Assembly: GCF_003430825.1 (NCBI RefSeq)
Contig: NZ_CP024047.1
Coordinates: 1,116,001-1,180,000, forward strand
Source: Natrarchaeobaculum sulfurireducens
Lineage (GTDB): Archaea; Halobacteriota; Halobacteria; Halobacteriales; Natrialbaceae
Direction of reading: 5' to 3'
Length of the DNA stretch: 64,000 nucleotides
Positions 17,444 through 25,661 of the stretch are shown piece after piece. The first letter of the stretch is position 1. Every line of letters starts with the position of its first letter. Under the pieces are notes generated by a model. That model was not told the origin of the DNA and did not search any database. It worked only from the letters and a program-made list of their open reading frames with translations. The translations under genes were made by a program, and so were the position numbers.

Positions 17444-17665
17444 ATGAGTGACAGTTCAGAGATACCGGCCGATGCATCGATTTCAGACAAGACCGATCGA
17501 CTCGAGGAGATTATCGCCCAGCTCGAGGACGGTGGACTCTCCCTCGAGCGAGCCAAAGAGCTTCACACCGAAGGAACGCGTCTTCTCGCTGAGCTGGAGG
17601 AGGAATTGGATATCGGCGGTGGAGAAATCATTGAGCGGAGTGCTGAGGATTCGCTCGAGAGCTGA
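17444..17665 (+). CDS. xseB: Exodeoxyribonuclease VII small subunit
   Basis: 73 residues with the XseB helical-hairpin signature DRLEEIIAQLEDGGLSLERAKELHTEGTRLLAELEEEL. It starts 18 bp after xseA, which confirms the assignment of both subunits. In bacteria several XseB copies wrap the coiled-coil of XseA. The acidic C-terminal tail is a normal haloarchaeal feature. Confidence 0.92.
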   Translation: MSDSSEIPADASISDKTDRLEEIIAQLEDGGLSLERAKELHTEGTRLLAELEEELDIGGGEIIERSAEDSLES

Positions 17666-17871
17666 AAACAGACAACTGAATCGACGGCGCTAAAGTGGAG
17701 ACCGCGGATATCCAGTGTTCACTTATCGCGACGAAAATATTCCACCACGAGTTGAGATCGTCTCGTTCTCATACAACCCGTTCGGATCGACTACTTCTGA
17801 AACCGTGACTAACTCCTGGGTGTCGACATCCGCTGATCCCTTATTTGAAAAGCGGTGTCAGTAAACGGCTA

Positions 17872-18063
17872 TCAGGAATTACTCGAACCGCCAATGTCGA
17901 GACAATTGATTGCCTCTCGAGGCTCAACCTCGTATTCGAGCAACCGATCAGCTGCTAACAACCATGCCCTCCTCGAGAGTTCTGGATCCACACCTTCGTA
18001 CTGAACACTAAATTCTGTCAGCGCGACTGCGATCAACAGATCATCTCGCTTTCGATCAGACAT
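17872..18063 (-). CDS. Small conserved haloarchaeal protein
   Basis: 63 residues from the ATG at 18063 (MSDRKRDDLLIAVALTEFSVQYEG), with a helical pattern (DPELSRRAWLLAADRLLEYEVEPREAINCL). I recall similar short haloarchaeal helical proteins but no function. The longer start at 18072 adds only three residues. Isolated gene; low complexity of information makes this a cautious call. Confidence 0.5.
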   Translation of the reverse strand: MSDRKRDDLLIAVALTEFSVQYEGVDPELSRRAWLLAADRLLEYEVEPREAINCLDIGGSSNS

Positions 18064-18072
18064 CGCCCGCAT

Positions 18073-18477
18073 TGGCTGCCTCCTCCTGTATAAACCTCAG
18101 CCCCTACCCCAGTATCGGAGATTCCCGAATCCGCTCGGTGAAAGGTAACCAAGTAGCTACGCCAGTCTCGAGTAGAACCTGTCACAGAACGCTTCTCGAG
18201 GATTCGATCGGTTGTTGGCACAGGTGACCGTTAGCTTGAGAAATAAACAAGATCTATATGCTATGTGAAACACGCAGAACGTGGCTACGTTCCATCATCT
18301 ACGATGGCTATGAGTTTTGAGTCATATCTCAACTCAACTTGTCGGAGTGCCTGATAGATATATAGCTCGTAAATCCCGGCGATTGGCTCCACGACCAATC
18401 TGGCACAATAGGCTCGGTCTGGTCCACTTCCTCAAGTCGGTGGCTGAACGGCAATAGCGATTCTATGATGAGCAAGA
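18073..18477. other. AT-rich intergenic region, nothing recognised
   Basis: No coding frame, tRNA or clear inverted repeat; contains AT-rich runs near 18245-18260 and 18355-18370. Confidence 0.4.
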
Positions 18478-18738
18478 CTACTCATCTAGATGCAGCTCAT
18501 CAGCATTGATATCTCCTGAGAGAAAATCCTCTCCTAGTTCTGTAATTCGATAGTTTGTTGCATCAACTCGTTGGATTAGACCCACTTCGGCAAGCTTTCT
18601 GCAACGCCGGGAGACGTATTCCCCAGTATAATCAATATTTGCTCCGATGACTGTAGGCGATGCTACGATATCTTTCTCAAAAAGAAATTCTAAAATCCGT
18701 TCGTCCGCCTGAGTCATCCAATCTACCCGGGGGCGCAT
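18478..18738 (-). CDS. Winged-helix regulator (phiH1-repressor-like)
   Basis: 86 residues. The pattern VDWMTQADERILEFLFEKDIVASPTVIGANIDYTGEYVSRRCRKLAEVGLIQRVDATNYRITELGEDFL is the haloarchaeal phiH1-repressor-type winged helix: helix 1 with DERILEFL, recognition helix with YVSRRCRKL, and wing ending in YRITELG. Such repressors are frequent on haloarchaeal plasmids and proviruses. It is divergent from the Cas4-like nuclease gene at 18878, and may control it. Start could also be the ATG at 18717 (MTQADE). Confidence 0.82.
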   Translation of the reverse strand: MRPRVDWMTQADERILEFLFEKDIVASPTVIGANIDYTGEYVSRRCRKLAEVGLIQRVDATNYRITELGEDFLSGDINADELHLDE

Positions 18739-18877
18739 TAGGAACTCCGTACAAGAAAGAGCAACCTAAGAGGGCAGCATAACCTGTCTTTAGCCCCAAT
18801 ATTTTGTGGTCATAGATACAAAATATTGTGTTTATAACTACACCATTTCACCACGGACACGATTATGGTCATCCGAG

Positions 18878-20017
18878 ATGGTAAGTGAACAGACACAGTT
18901 TCCAACGCTCTATGAATTACTCACGGCGGAGTACACGAATGAAGAAGTTTCTAATACAATCAACAAAGTTACCCAACGGGTGAAAAATACGTCATTCCAG
19001 CGCTGGTATCGCGCCCAGGAGTTTGCGGACAATGTACAAGATGGTAAGTCGTATTTCAATGGCCCCAGCCCGTCACGAGAACCCTTGTATCATACCCCAA
19101 GCCAACTCTTACAGTGTCACCGCAAACTCTACTATCGTCAACACAACGCTCCGAAAGAGACTCCTGACCCGTCAGGGATTTTCTGGATTGGCGAAAATGT
19201 TGAAACCGAACTGATTATACCATTTTTCAAGGCTGTATTGGGGGATAGAACCTACGTTCAAAACTCAATCTGGGTGGATTTTACAATTAAATCTCGTACG
19301 GGACAGTTACGACTCAGAGGCGAAACCGACCCCGCGTTCGTTGATCAGGATGGCGTCCCAATTTTGCTAACCGAGGTCAAAACCAAAGATTCGATTGACC
19401 ACCTTGAATCACCAAACGCTCACCACCTCGCACAGGTACACGCCTACATGTACGGGTTGACCGACAAGTTTGATCGGCGGATCACCGACGCGCTGCTCGT
19501 CTATGTGGATCGAACGACGCTGGAATTGAAAGTGTTCCGTTGTGAGTTCGATCCGCTGTTCTGGCGACGGCGCGTCCTTGACTGGGCCGCATCCCACAGC
19601 GAGTGTCGGATCGAAAATCGACTCCCGCCGGCTGACCCGGAATTCGACTGGGAGTGCCAGTTTTGTTCCTATCGAGAGCGGTGCGGCAAAGAAACGGATG
19701 GGATCGGTGAAGATAGCCCACCTCGAGGCTTCCTACCGTTACACGAGTACCCCGAAGAGAAGGTTGTCACTCACCTCGAGGCTCACCGTGGCGATGTGAA
19801 GCTGACCCCGACAATAGCTCACCAGTTTCCCGAGTTAGCGAAAGAGTTCGAAGTTCACAAGTGGAGATGCCAATCATGTACTGACGAGTTCTCGTGGCGA
19901 CGTCTCGAACCGGGCCAACCTCGTCAACCCATCCAGTGCCCGAACTGCAAGTCAGTAACGGTTGATCAGGGGAGCGTTCGTGGACCGACTCCGAAAGAAC
20001 AGAGCTCGCGGGAGTGA
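18878..20017 (+). CDS. Cas4-like PD-(D/E)XK nuclease with C-terminal zinc ribbon (not part of the cas operon)
   Basis: 379 residues from the ATG at 18878. Cas4/RecB-type features: Cys80 in QLLQCHRKLYYR, E109 in GENVETEL, D151 in LRGETDPAF, E166-x-K168 in LTEVKTKD, Q186 in HHLAQVHAYMYG, and three Cys in CQFCSYRERC (260-269), giving the four Cys of an iron-sulfur cluster. Residues 330-360 add a two-pair zinc ribbon (CQSC...CPNC). It lies 12 kb from the cas genes, with a partner gene 6 bp downstream, so it is a solo Cas4-like enzyme of the type found on haloarchaeal mobile elements, not the adaptation Cas4 of the CRISPR locus. Confidence 0.87.
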   Translation: MVSEQTQFPTLYELLTAEYTNEEVSNTINKVTQRVKNTSFQRWYRAQEFADNVQDGKSYFNGPSPSREPLYHTPSQLLQCHRKLYYRQHNAPKETPDPSGIFWIGENVETELIIPFFKAVLGDRTYVQNSIWVDFTIKSRTGQLRLRGETDPAFVDQDGVPILLTEVKTKDSIDHLESPNAHHLAQVHAYMYGLTDKFDRRITDALLVYVDRTTLELKVFRCEFDPLFWRRRVLDWAASHSECRIENRLPPADPEFDWECQFCSYRERCGKETDGIGEDSPPRGFLPLHEYPEEKVVTHLEAHRGDVKLTPTIAHQFPELAKEFEVHKWRCQSCTDEFSWRRLEPGQPRQPIQCPNCKSVTVDQGSVRGPTPKEQSSRE

Positions 20018-20023
20018 GTAAAG

Positions 20024-20587
20024 ATGCTTGGGGAGAAACAGTGGTTCGCCGAACCTGATGACTCCGTGGGATCTTGGCTCCTCCTCGTATTGGAAACTCC
20101 AAGTCAGGAGGAAGAGACGTACATTTCGGGGTGGCAGGTCGGCCTTGCCAATACTCAGAATATCCTACAATTCGAATCGATGGAGATCGGCTCTCCCATG
20201 CGAGAAACCGAATTGCTCAGCGCGCTTCTGGATGAATTACGACCCCACCGTCGTTCTGATTTAACGATCATTACCCCTACAGAACACACTCTTCACTTGC
20301 TCAGATCTCGCCTCTTGGTCTCTCCGATCACGTCTGCAACGCTCCGAGGATTCGATCACTTGTCTACTGCGAAACTGGTAGAACAATATTTTATGATTCA
20401 AATTGACGCTGATGATCACTTCTTGAGTTCTGATCTACCAAATTCAGATCAACCGTTGCAATCCACTTGCTCTTTAGGTGATTTAGATGTGGCAGAGCAC
20501 CAGGCTGCGGTGGAACAGCTATGGGGCATATTTATTCAACTTGGTCCGCTGGTACCACGTCGTCTCCTAATTGGTTCTCCTCTTTGA
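20024..20587 (+). CDS. Unknown partner of the Cas4-like nuclease
   Basis: 187 residues starting MLGEKQWFAEPDDSVGSWLL six bases after the Cas4-like gene, so the two form an operon. The first part is beta-rich (SWLLLVLETPSQEEETYISGWQVGLA), then ETELLSALLDELRPHRRSDLTIITPTEHTLHLLRSRLL. The arrangement of an early strand pair, an ELLSALLDEL helix and a DLTIIT strand is reminiscent of RNase H-like or DnaQ-like folds, but the catalytic acids are not convincing. Function is not assigned. Confidence 0.7.
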   Translation: MLGEKQWFAEPDDSVGSWLLLVLETPSQEEETYISGWQVGLANTQNILQFESMEIGSPMRETELLSALLDELRPHRRSDLTIITPTEHTLHLLRSRLLVSPITSATLRGFDHLSTAKLVEQYFMIQIDADDHFLSSDLPNSDQPLQSTCSLGDLDVAEHQAAVEQLWGIFIQLGPLVPRRLLIGSPL

Positions 20588-20767
20588 ACATTATATGAAA
20601 ACGAAAGATTGTGTGTACAAAATACACATGATAAAAATGCTTATGTGCCTAAGCAGAACAATCGTGTGTATATCCTACACATCCATCTGTGGGTCATCTG
20701 ATTTTTGGCTGTCCAGGTAAATGGCATAGAAAATGCCAATCCACAATAGTTCGATAAGATCTTTTCC

Positions 20768-21802
20768 TTATATACCTTCGAAATCAGAATGATATGATTT
20801 AAATACAGTTTCTTTTCTATCCTTTGCGTATCGCTGGGTGGTTTCAATCGAGCTGTGCCCCAATATATCTCGAATATAGCGTAGGTTCACCCCATCCTCA
20901 ACCATATGAGTTGCGAGACTATGACGTAATATGTGTGGAGTGATTCGGTATTTGTTTCTACCATCTGCAGTTGTGCCTATTACTTCTTGTAGACCAGACC
21001 GATCAGCACTCTCCATGACAATATCATAAAACCCTTTCGGGCCAAGGCGTTCACCAAAACCTCGTCCTGATTCTCCTAAGAACAGGGCCGGTTTTGAAGC
21101 CCCTGGTCTGTCCGGTCGGATCTCGTCGATCCAGAGGTCCAACAAACGGTCTAATTCCGCTGAGTAAGGAACAGTCCTCGGTTTCGAATTTTTCCCATCC
21201 CGTACCAGTATCTCTCTAATATCTCTGTCCACATCTTCTACATTCAATTCCGATAGTTCAGACCTTCGTAGGCCCGTATAATAAAAAAGAGCGTTAATCA
21301 ATGTATCTCGTACTCCATTTGCAGCATCAATGAGCTTCCGGACCTCCTCCCGACTAATCGCTTTTCGCTCGGTGGACCTGGGTACTTTCGCCGCATATTC
21401 TTCACCCTTGATATTTATTGAAGGAACACTTTTATCCAGTTCATCTTTGATATGCCCGTATAATGCTCTTAAAGTCGATATTTCTTTATCCAGTGTTTCG
21501 ACAGTAATTCCCTCCCGTGCTCGAGAGTCAAAAAAATCACGAATGTCTGACTTCTCCGCCTGAGTGATTGAAGTAGACCTAGCCGCGAGGAAATTCTCAA
21601 ATTCTCTATACTTGTACAACTTATCTGCTATTACTTTACCATTTGTTCTTGCAGTTAATCTAAGTGCATAATCAAGAATCTCATCACTTTCAAATATTTC
21701 AGTTAATCCGTTTTCAAGGTTATTTCGGAACTCTTCTTCGTTCTGGTCGGGGCTCCTTCGTACGAGCGAATGGATTGGTGGGGTTTGAGGATTAGTGCTC
21801 AT
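20768..21802 (-). CDS. XerD-type tyrosine recombinase
   Basis: 344 residues with the two-domain layout of Xer recombinases: a SAM-like core-binding domain (YKYREFENFLAARSTSITQAEKSDIRDFF, then TVETLDKEISTLRALYGHI) and a complete catalytic domain: Arg in YTGLRRSELSEL, Lys in RDGKNSKPRTVP, H-x-x-R in HILRHSLATHM, His in LGHSS and Tyr in TQRYAKD. It is the last gene of a four-gene leftward operon, 2 bp after the preceding gene. It differs from the other recombinases in the island and is likely a DNA-strand exchange enzyme of a mobile element. Confidence 0.92.
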   Translation of the reverse strand: MSTNPQTPPIHSLVRRSPDQNEEEFRNNLENGLTEIFESDEILDYALRLTARTNGKVIADKLYKYREFENFLAARSTSITQAEKSDIRDFFDSRAREGITVETLDKEISTLRALYGHIKDELDKSVPSINIKGEEYAAKVPRSTERKAISREEVRKLIDAANGVRDTLINALFYYTGLRRSELSELNVEDVDRDIREILVRDGKNSKPRTVPYSAELDRLLDLWIDEIRPDRPGASKPALFLGESGRGFGERLGPKGFYDIVMESADRSGLQEVIGTTADGRNKYRITPHILRHSLATHMVEDGVNLRYIRDILGHSSIETTQRYAKDRKETVFKSYHSDFEGI

Positions 21803-21804
21803 TG

Positions 21805-22323
21805 TTATTTTTGTAGCTTCCAGCGGGTCGTGTCACTTTCTTCACCTTTTGAATCTATGCGTTGCACCACGAATTGCTCCTCAAGGTGTCTAAGTCCGGC
21901 TTCGACGTCTGACGGTGACAATGACAATCGGCCAGATAGATCAGGAATGGAAAGCGGATGATCTGCGATCTTCAGTTCTTTCTCAACTTGATCGGCGATA
22001 TGATCCTCCGCTGGCCCCAACTGTGCTGCGATTCTCTCAACGAGTTCGATGATCTGATTGAGTTTCTCATCGATACCGTCCGTCTCAGCATCAAGGTCGT
22101 CTAATCGTTTGACAACTGACCGAATGTCATCTTGTTGGGCCGTATTTCCTCCAGGACCTATATAGTCATAGAGCGACTGTGCAACAAGACCACTGAAATT
22201 CGTTCCTCGTTCTTCGGCATGATTCTGCGCTCTATTGTGTAATTTAGGGTAGATAGTGATATTTACCCGTTTCTTCTGGGTACTTTCAGTGACGTTGGGT
22301 TCTCCCTGAAATGAATCAGTCAA
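21805..22323 (-). CDS. DNA-binding protein: ribbon-helix-helix-like N-terminus, coiled coil, winged helix
   Basis: 172 residues. N-terminal KKRVNITIYPKLHNRAQNHAEERGTNFSGLV looks like a ribbon-helix-helix strand and helices (VNITIYP strand; NFSGLVAQSLYDYI). A heptad-rich coiled coil follows (VVKRLDDLDAETDGIDEKLNQIIELVERI), and the C-terminus resembles a winged helix (SIPDLSGRLSLSPSDVEAGLRHLEEQFVVQRI). It overlaps the preceding gene by 4 bp and precedes the XerD-like gene by 2 bp. A role as regulator or DNA-bridging accessory factor for the recombinases is inferred from position. Confidence 0.75.
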   Translation of the reverse strand: MTDSFQGEPNVTESTQKKRVNITIYPKLHNRAQNHAEERGTNFSGLVAQSLYDYIGPGGNTAQQDDIRSVVKRLDDLDAETDGIDEKLNQIIELVERIAAQLGPAEDHIADQVEKELKIADHPLSIPDLSGRLSLSPSDVEAGLRHLEEQFVVQRIDSKGEESDTTRWKLQK

Positions 22324-22622
22324 TATACTTCCCCTCCGTTCAGTATTGGATGAGTTTCGTGTTCATTTCTTGTTTCCCGAAAGAATCTGCTGTACTCATC
22401 GGGGTCAATTCTGCAGGATGGCTGTAACCACATTTTGTGACTCATCTTGTTACAGTTCTGCCGGCTATTCGTCTTCCAAACAACATTGGTCACTGTGCTG
22501 GCGATTTTTCTATTATCGCGCTCTGACGATGGAGCAACGATTGAGCTGCAACTTACAGTCGAACTATCCCCGGTCGGTAGCTCTACAAGATATCTACAAG
22601 CAGAGGTCGACTTAGTCATCAT
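22320..22622 (-). CDS. Small unknown protein inside the recombinase operon
   Basis: 100 residues starting MMTKSTSACRYLVELPTG. The start overlaps the end of the upstream recombinase by 11 bp and the stop overlaps the next gene by 4 bp (ATGA), which is strong operon geometry and the main reason to accept it. It has four Cys (ACRY, VSCSS, QNCNKMS, PSCRID), a basic centre and an acidic end. No family recognised. It could be a DNA-binding accessory protein, but this is a guess. Confidence 0.55.
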   Translation of the reverse strand: MMTKSTSACRYLVELPTGDSSTVSCSSIVAPSSERDNRKIASTVTNVVWKTNSRQNCNKMSHKMWLQPSCRIDPDEYSRFFRETRNEHETHPILNGGEVY

Positions 22623-23859
22623 ACCTCACCTCTGAAGAAGAAACTGATTTATCGTCGATTGAATTCACCTGAGTGTCTCCCAGCTTAGCGACTGAATGCT
22701 CGCTGAGCTGGTCGAGCGCGTTCTGACGTGCCTCCACTGGAATCTCGACATATCGAAGAGTGGACTGTCGGGATTTATGCCGGAGTTGTTCTTTCGCGTA
22801 GGCCAGAGACCGAAAGTGAGTGAGATATGTTCCCGTAGACCGGCGAATTGACATCCACGTTATCTTTCGATTTGATTGATTGATCCCGGCCTCTTCAAGG
22901 AGCTGATCTAGTAGGTAATTCAATGAGTCTGACCGATACGGGTTTGCTTCTCGGTTCAGCCAGAGCGTCTCAATGCCGTCGTATTTCGGCATAGCATCGC
23001 GCTGGCGTAACCACTTATTCGTGGCCTGAACTGATCGGGTACTCAAGCCAGGTTCCCAACATGCATCGTTCTTCGGCGATTCATCTTTTGGAATCTGGAA
23101 TACCCCTGTCTCTGGCTTGTACCACAGTTTGGAACACCTCGAGATGAACGCAGGGCGGGCTCCGAGATCGAGGGCGACACTCACCAAGGAAGGAATTTTC
23201 CAGCTAGTTCTGGAGCGTTCGAAATCGTCTGGAGTGACTTCTGCCTTCGGCTTTCCAAGCTTTTGAGCGAAGTAGGCTTTGTATCTATCTCGAGTCTCAG
23301 GCGACAGGTTATCATATTTCCCAACATCGTCGTACGTAAGCGCTGCTTCATACAATCGATCCCGTTCTTTCAGGTTAAAGTAATCCGCTTGGTCGTACTC
23401 ACTTTGAGTGAACGTTAGACTCGGTGTCCATGGCTCTTCACCAGTGCGATTTGATTTGAATCTGAAATAATTCACCACCGCTTGCTGGAGTTTGCGTTTA
23501 CTTCCTTCAGCATACGGTTTCTCGTTCTTGGTTTGAATCCTGTCCTGTGCAAGCGCCTTCTCATACGCATCAGCATGCGCATGGGTGATTCGTCTGCTGA
23601 TTGTTTCAGTACGGGCCCATACCCATCGATGGAATTGCGTTGTTCGATGGAACTGATCAGACACTGAGCCAGGTGCAAACCCTACCTTGCGTTGAGGAAT
23701 TTTTCCGGTCTGTTGTAACCATGTCCAGTACTCTTGATAATGGCTCTCCAGTTCGTTTAGCTGCCGGTATGAGAGATCGTTCCGGATCGACTCCGGAACA
23801 AATCTAATCTCATCACTTGTTTCGGCTTGTTTTTTATCTTGGTGATTGGTTTCTAGCAT
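22612..23859 (-). CDS. Tyrosine integrase, paralogue of the tRNA-proximal integrase
   Basis: 415 residues. Catalytic signatures: Arg in ALDLGARPAFISR, Lys region in QIPKDESPKNDACW, the S-x-R variant of the H-x-x-R box in WMSIRRSTGTYLTHF, His in QLRHKSRQST, and Tyr in LRYVEIP. The N-terminal domain (LNELESHYQEYWTWLQQTGK, FHRWVWARTETISRRITHAHADAYEKAL) has the same layout as the integrase at 42406-43521 (shared KDESxKN, QLRH, ADAY). The two are therefore paralogues from one integrase family. It leads the four-gene operon running to 20768. Confidence 0.88.
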   Translation of the reverse strand: MLETNHQDKKQAETSDEIRFVPESIRNDLSYRQLNELESHYQEYWTWLQQTGKIPQRKVGFAPGSVSDQFHRTTQFHRWVWARTETISRRITHAHADAYEKALAQDRIQTKNEKPYAEGSKRKLQQAVVNYFRFKSNRTGEEPWTPSLTFTQSEYDQADYFNLKERDRLYEAALTYDDVGKYDNLSPETRDRYKAYFAQKLGKPKAEVTPDDFERSRTSWKIPSLVSVALDLGARPAFISRCSKLWYKPETGVFQIPKDESPKNDACWEPGLSTRSVQATNKWLRQRDAMPKYDGIETLWLNREANPYRSDSLNYLLDQLLEEAGINQSNRKITWMSIRRSTGTYLTHFRSLAYAKEQLRHKSRQSTLRYVEIPVEARQNALDQLSEHSVAKLGDTQVNSIDDKSVSSSEVRYDD

Positions 23860-24379
23860 TTCTCTAAGTCTTTATTATCCATACTCCTCAGGAACATCTC
23901 CATTTACCGTATGCTATTTACCGATAGGTGTACGATTGGAGAATGGAGTCACGGCTACCGGGACTCCAGTGTACGTCCCTGGGGGCGTGCATTCAACATC
24001 TCTGTTGGAACCCTGGGCCTCAACCAATGGTTCCAACAGGGTTTTGACCGATTTTGGGTGTTTTAGATCATAATGGGATTCACTATGCGAGCCCACTTTA
24101 AATTACCCATAATTCGATTATTTGACACCCAGTGGTGTAAGAAACAAACTCATCAAAGATTCGTCTGGCTATTGACTCCACTTCAAAAGTAATAAGCCTT
24201 GAAGCCATCCGATTGTGAAATTCCTACATTTGATCATTTATTTGGATTATGTCTTTGGAAATATCTGTATTTTAATCATAGTTTATGAAATGGGGGTTCG
24301 GCGATGATATTGGCAGAGGAGTCGACAGCGTCGCTGGACCGTGATCCCGTTTGGAGTCCTTGGTTCTTCCGACAACCTA
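23860..24379. other. Intergenic region with inverted repeats upstream of the recombinase operon
   Basis: No gene. Two perfect inverted repeats are seen: TGGAGTC (23944-23950) with GACTCCA (23962-23968), and an 11-bp pair CTGTTGGAACC (24002-24012) with GGTTCCAACAG (24029-24039). They lie 85-180 bp before the start of the operon and could be operator or recombinase-binding sites. The rest is AT-rich without features. Confidence 0.55.
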
Positions 24380-25590
24380 GTACCGTCCCAACCGTGGACA
24401 GCTAGGTTATATCCTCTGGGCACGTATCTATAGGAATGAGCCGAAAGAAGTACACTGTCGATCTTTCTGACGAAGAACGTGCTGAACTCGAGGAGTTCGT
24501 TACGAAGGGCACACACCGAGCAGAGGCCATCACCCGTGCACGGATCCTTCTGAAGGCTGACGACGGGCTCACAGATGCGGCCATCTGTGAGCACGTCGGC
24601 TGTTCGGTCGGGACACCCCATCGGGCGCGCAAAGCGTACACCGAGCGAGGGATTGCGGCGATTCATCGCCGCAAGCCCGATCGTGACTACGAGCCGAAAC
24701 TCGACGGCCGAGCCGAAGCTCACCTCGTTGCACTTGCCTGCTCAGAGCCACCAGACGGCCGCACGCGCTGGACGTACGCCCTGCTCGCCGACCGTCTTGT
24801 TACTCTCGAGGAGATCGAGTTCGACTCGATCTCCGAGGAAGCTGTCCGACAGCGTCTAAAAAAACGACCTGAAGCCACACCGCTCTGAGTACTGGCTGAT
24901 TCCACCCACAGAGAACGCCGAGTTCGTCTATCGGATGGAAACGATCCTTTCGCTGTACGAAGAACCATACGACGAGAGCCGTCCAGTCGTCTGTTTCGAC
25001 GAGTCCAGCAAGGAACTTCGCAAGCACGTCCGCGACCCGCTCCCGGCGTCACCGGGAGCGGTCGCTCGAACGGATCACCACTACGAACGCAACGGAACCC
25101 GGATGCTCCACGTTGCGACTGAGCCGTTGACCGGCCAGTGTCGCCTTCACGTGACGGAACGCCGACGAACGTCCGAGTGGATCGACTGCATGGTAGCGAT
25201 CGCTAACGACTACCCGGATGCAGACCGCATCCGGGTAGTCCTGGACAACCTCAGCACGCACAATCCCGCCGCGTTCTATCGGTTCTTCCCGCCCGAAACA
25301 GCACGCGAGTATCTCGACCGGTTCGAGTTCTACTACACGCCCACGCACGGCAGCTGGCTGAATATGGCCGAACTCGTCTGGAGTTCACTCCAGAGCCAGT
25401 GTCTCAACCGCCGCATTCCCGACGCAGCGACCCTCCAGTCGGAGGTCGCTGCGTGGGAAGCCGAGCGCAATGAGGTCGATGTCACGATCAACTGGCAATT
25501 CAGAAACGAGGACGCTCGAACGAAACTACACCGACTCTATCCGACTCTCGAAGAGGCCGAGAACTAGTCACTCGACGCTTGGGAAGCTAC
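24380..25590 (+). mobile_element. IS630-family insertion sequence (1211 bp)
   Basis: The ends are imperfect inverted repeats: left GTACCGTCCCAACCGTGGA (24380-24398), right reverse complement GTAGCTTCCCAAGCGTCGA (25572-25590), 14 of 19 identical. Each end is flanked by TA (24378-24379 and 25591-25592), the target duplication expected of IS630/Tc1-type elements. The element contains one split transposase gene. Confidence 0.8.
24436..25567 (+). pseudogene. IS630-family transposase, split by a single-base frameshift
   Basis: The first frame (24436-24888, 150 residues) carries the N-terminal HTH region (VDLSDEERAELEEFV, ARILLKADDGLTDAAICEHV); the second continues DLKPHRSEYWLIPPTENAEF and holds the DDE part (VVCFDESSKEL, RIRVVLDNLSTHNPAAF, YTPTHGSWLNMAELVWSSL). 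The join falls at a run of seven A (24858-24864). Adding one A would read LKKNDLKPH in one frame, the usual family sequence. So it is a one-base loss in an A-tract, or a natural slippage site producing the fusion. The start and end otherwise look complete. Confidence 0.85.
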
Positions 25591-25661
25591 TAGTGCGGTT
25601 TCAGTTTTGATCTGCTAGGATCAATTGGGAGGCGCTGTACTGCATGAATCTAGCATTTCAC

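Noticed and set aside
18878-20017. Treating the Cas4-like gene as part of the CRISPR adaptation module
   Set aside because: It lies 12 kb from the cas genes, which already contain a separate complete cas4.
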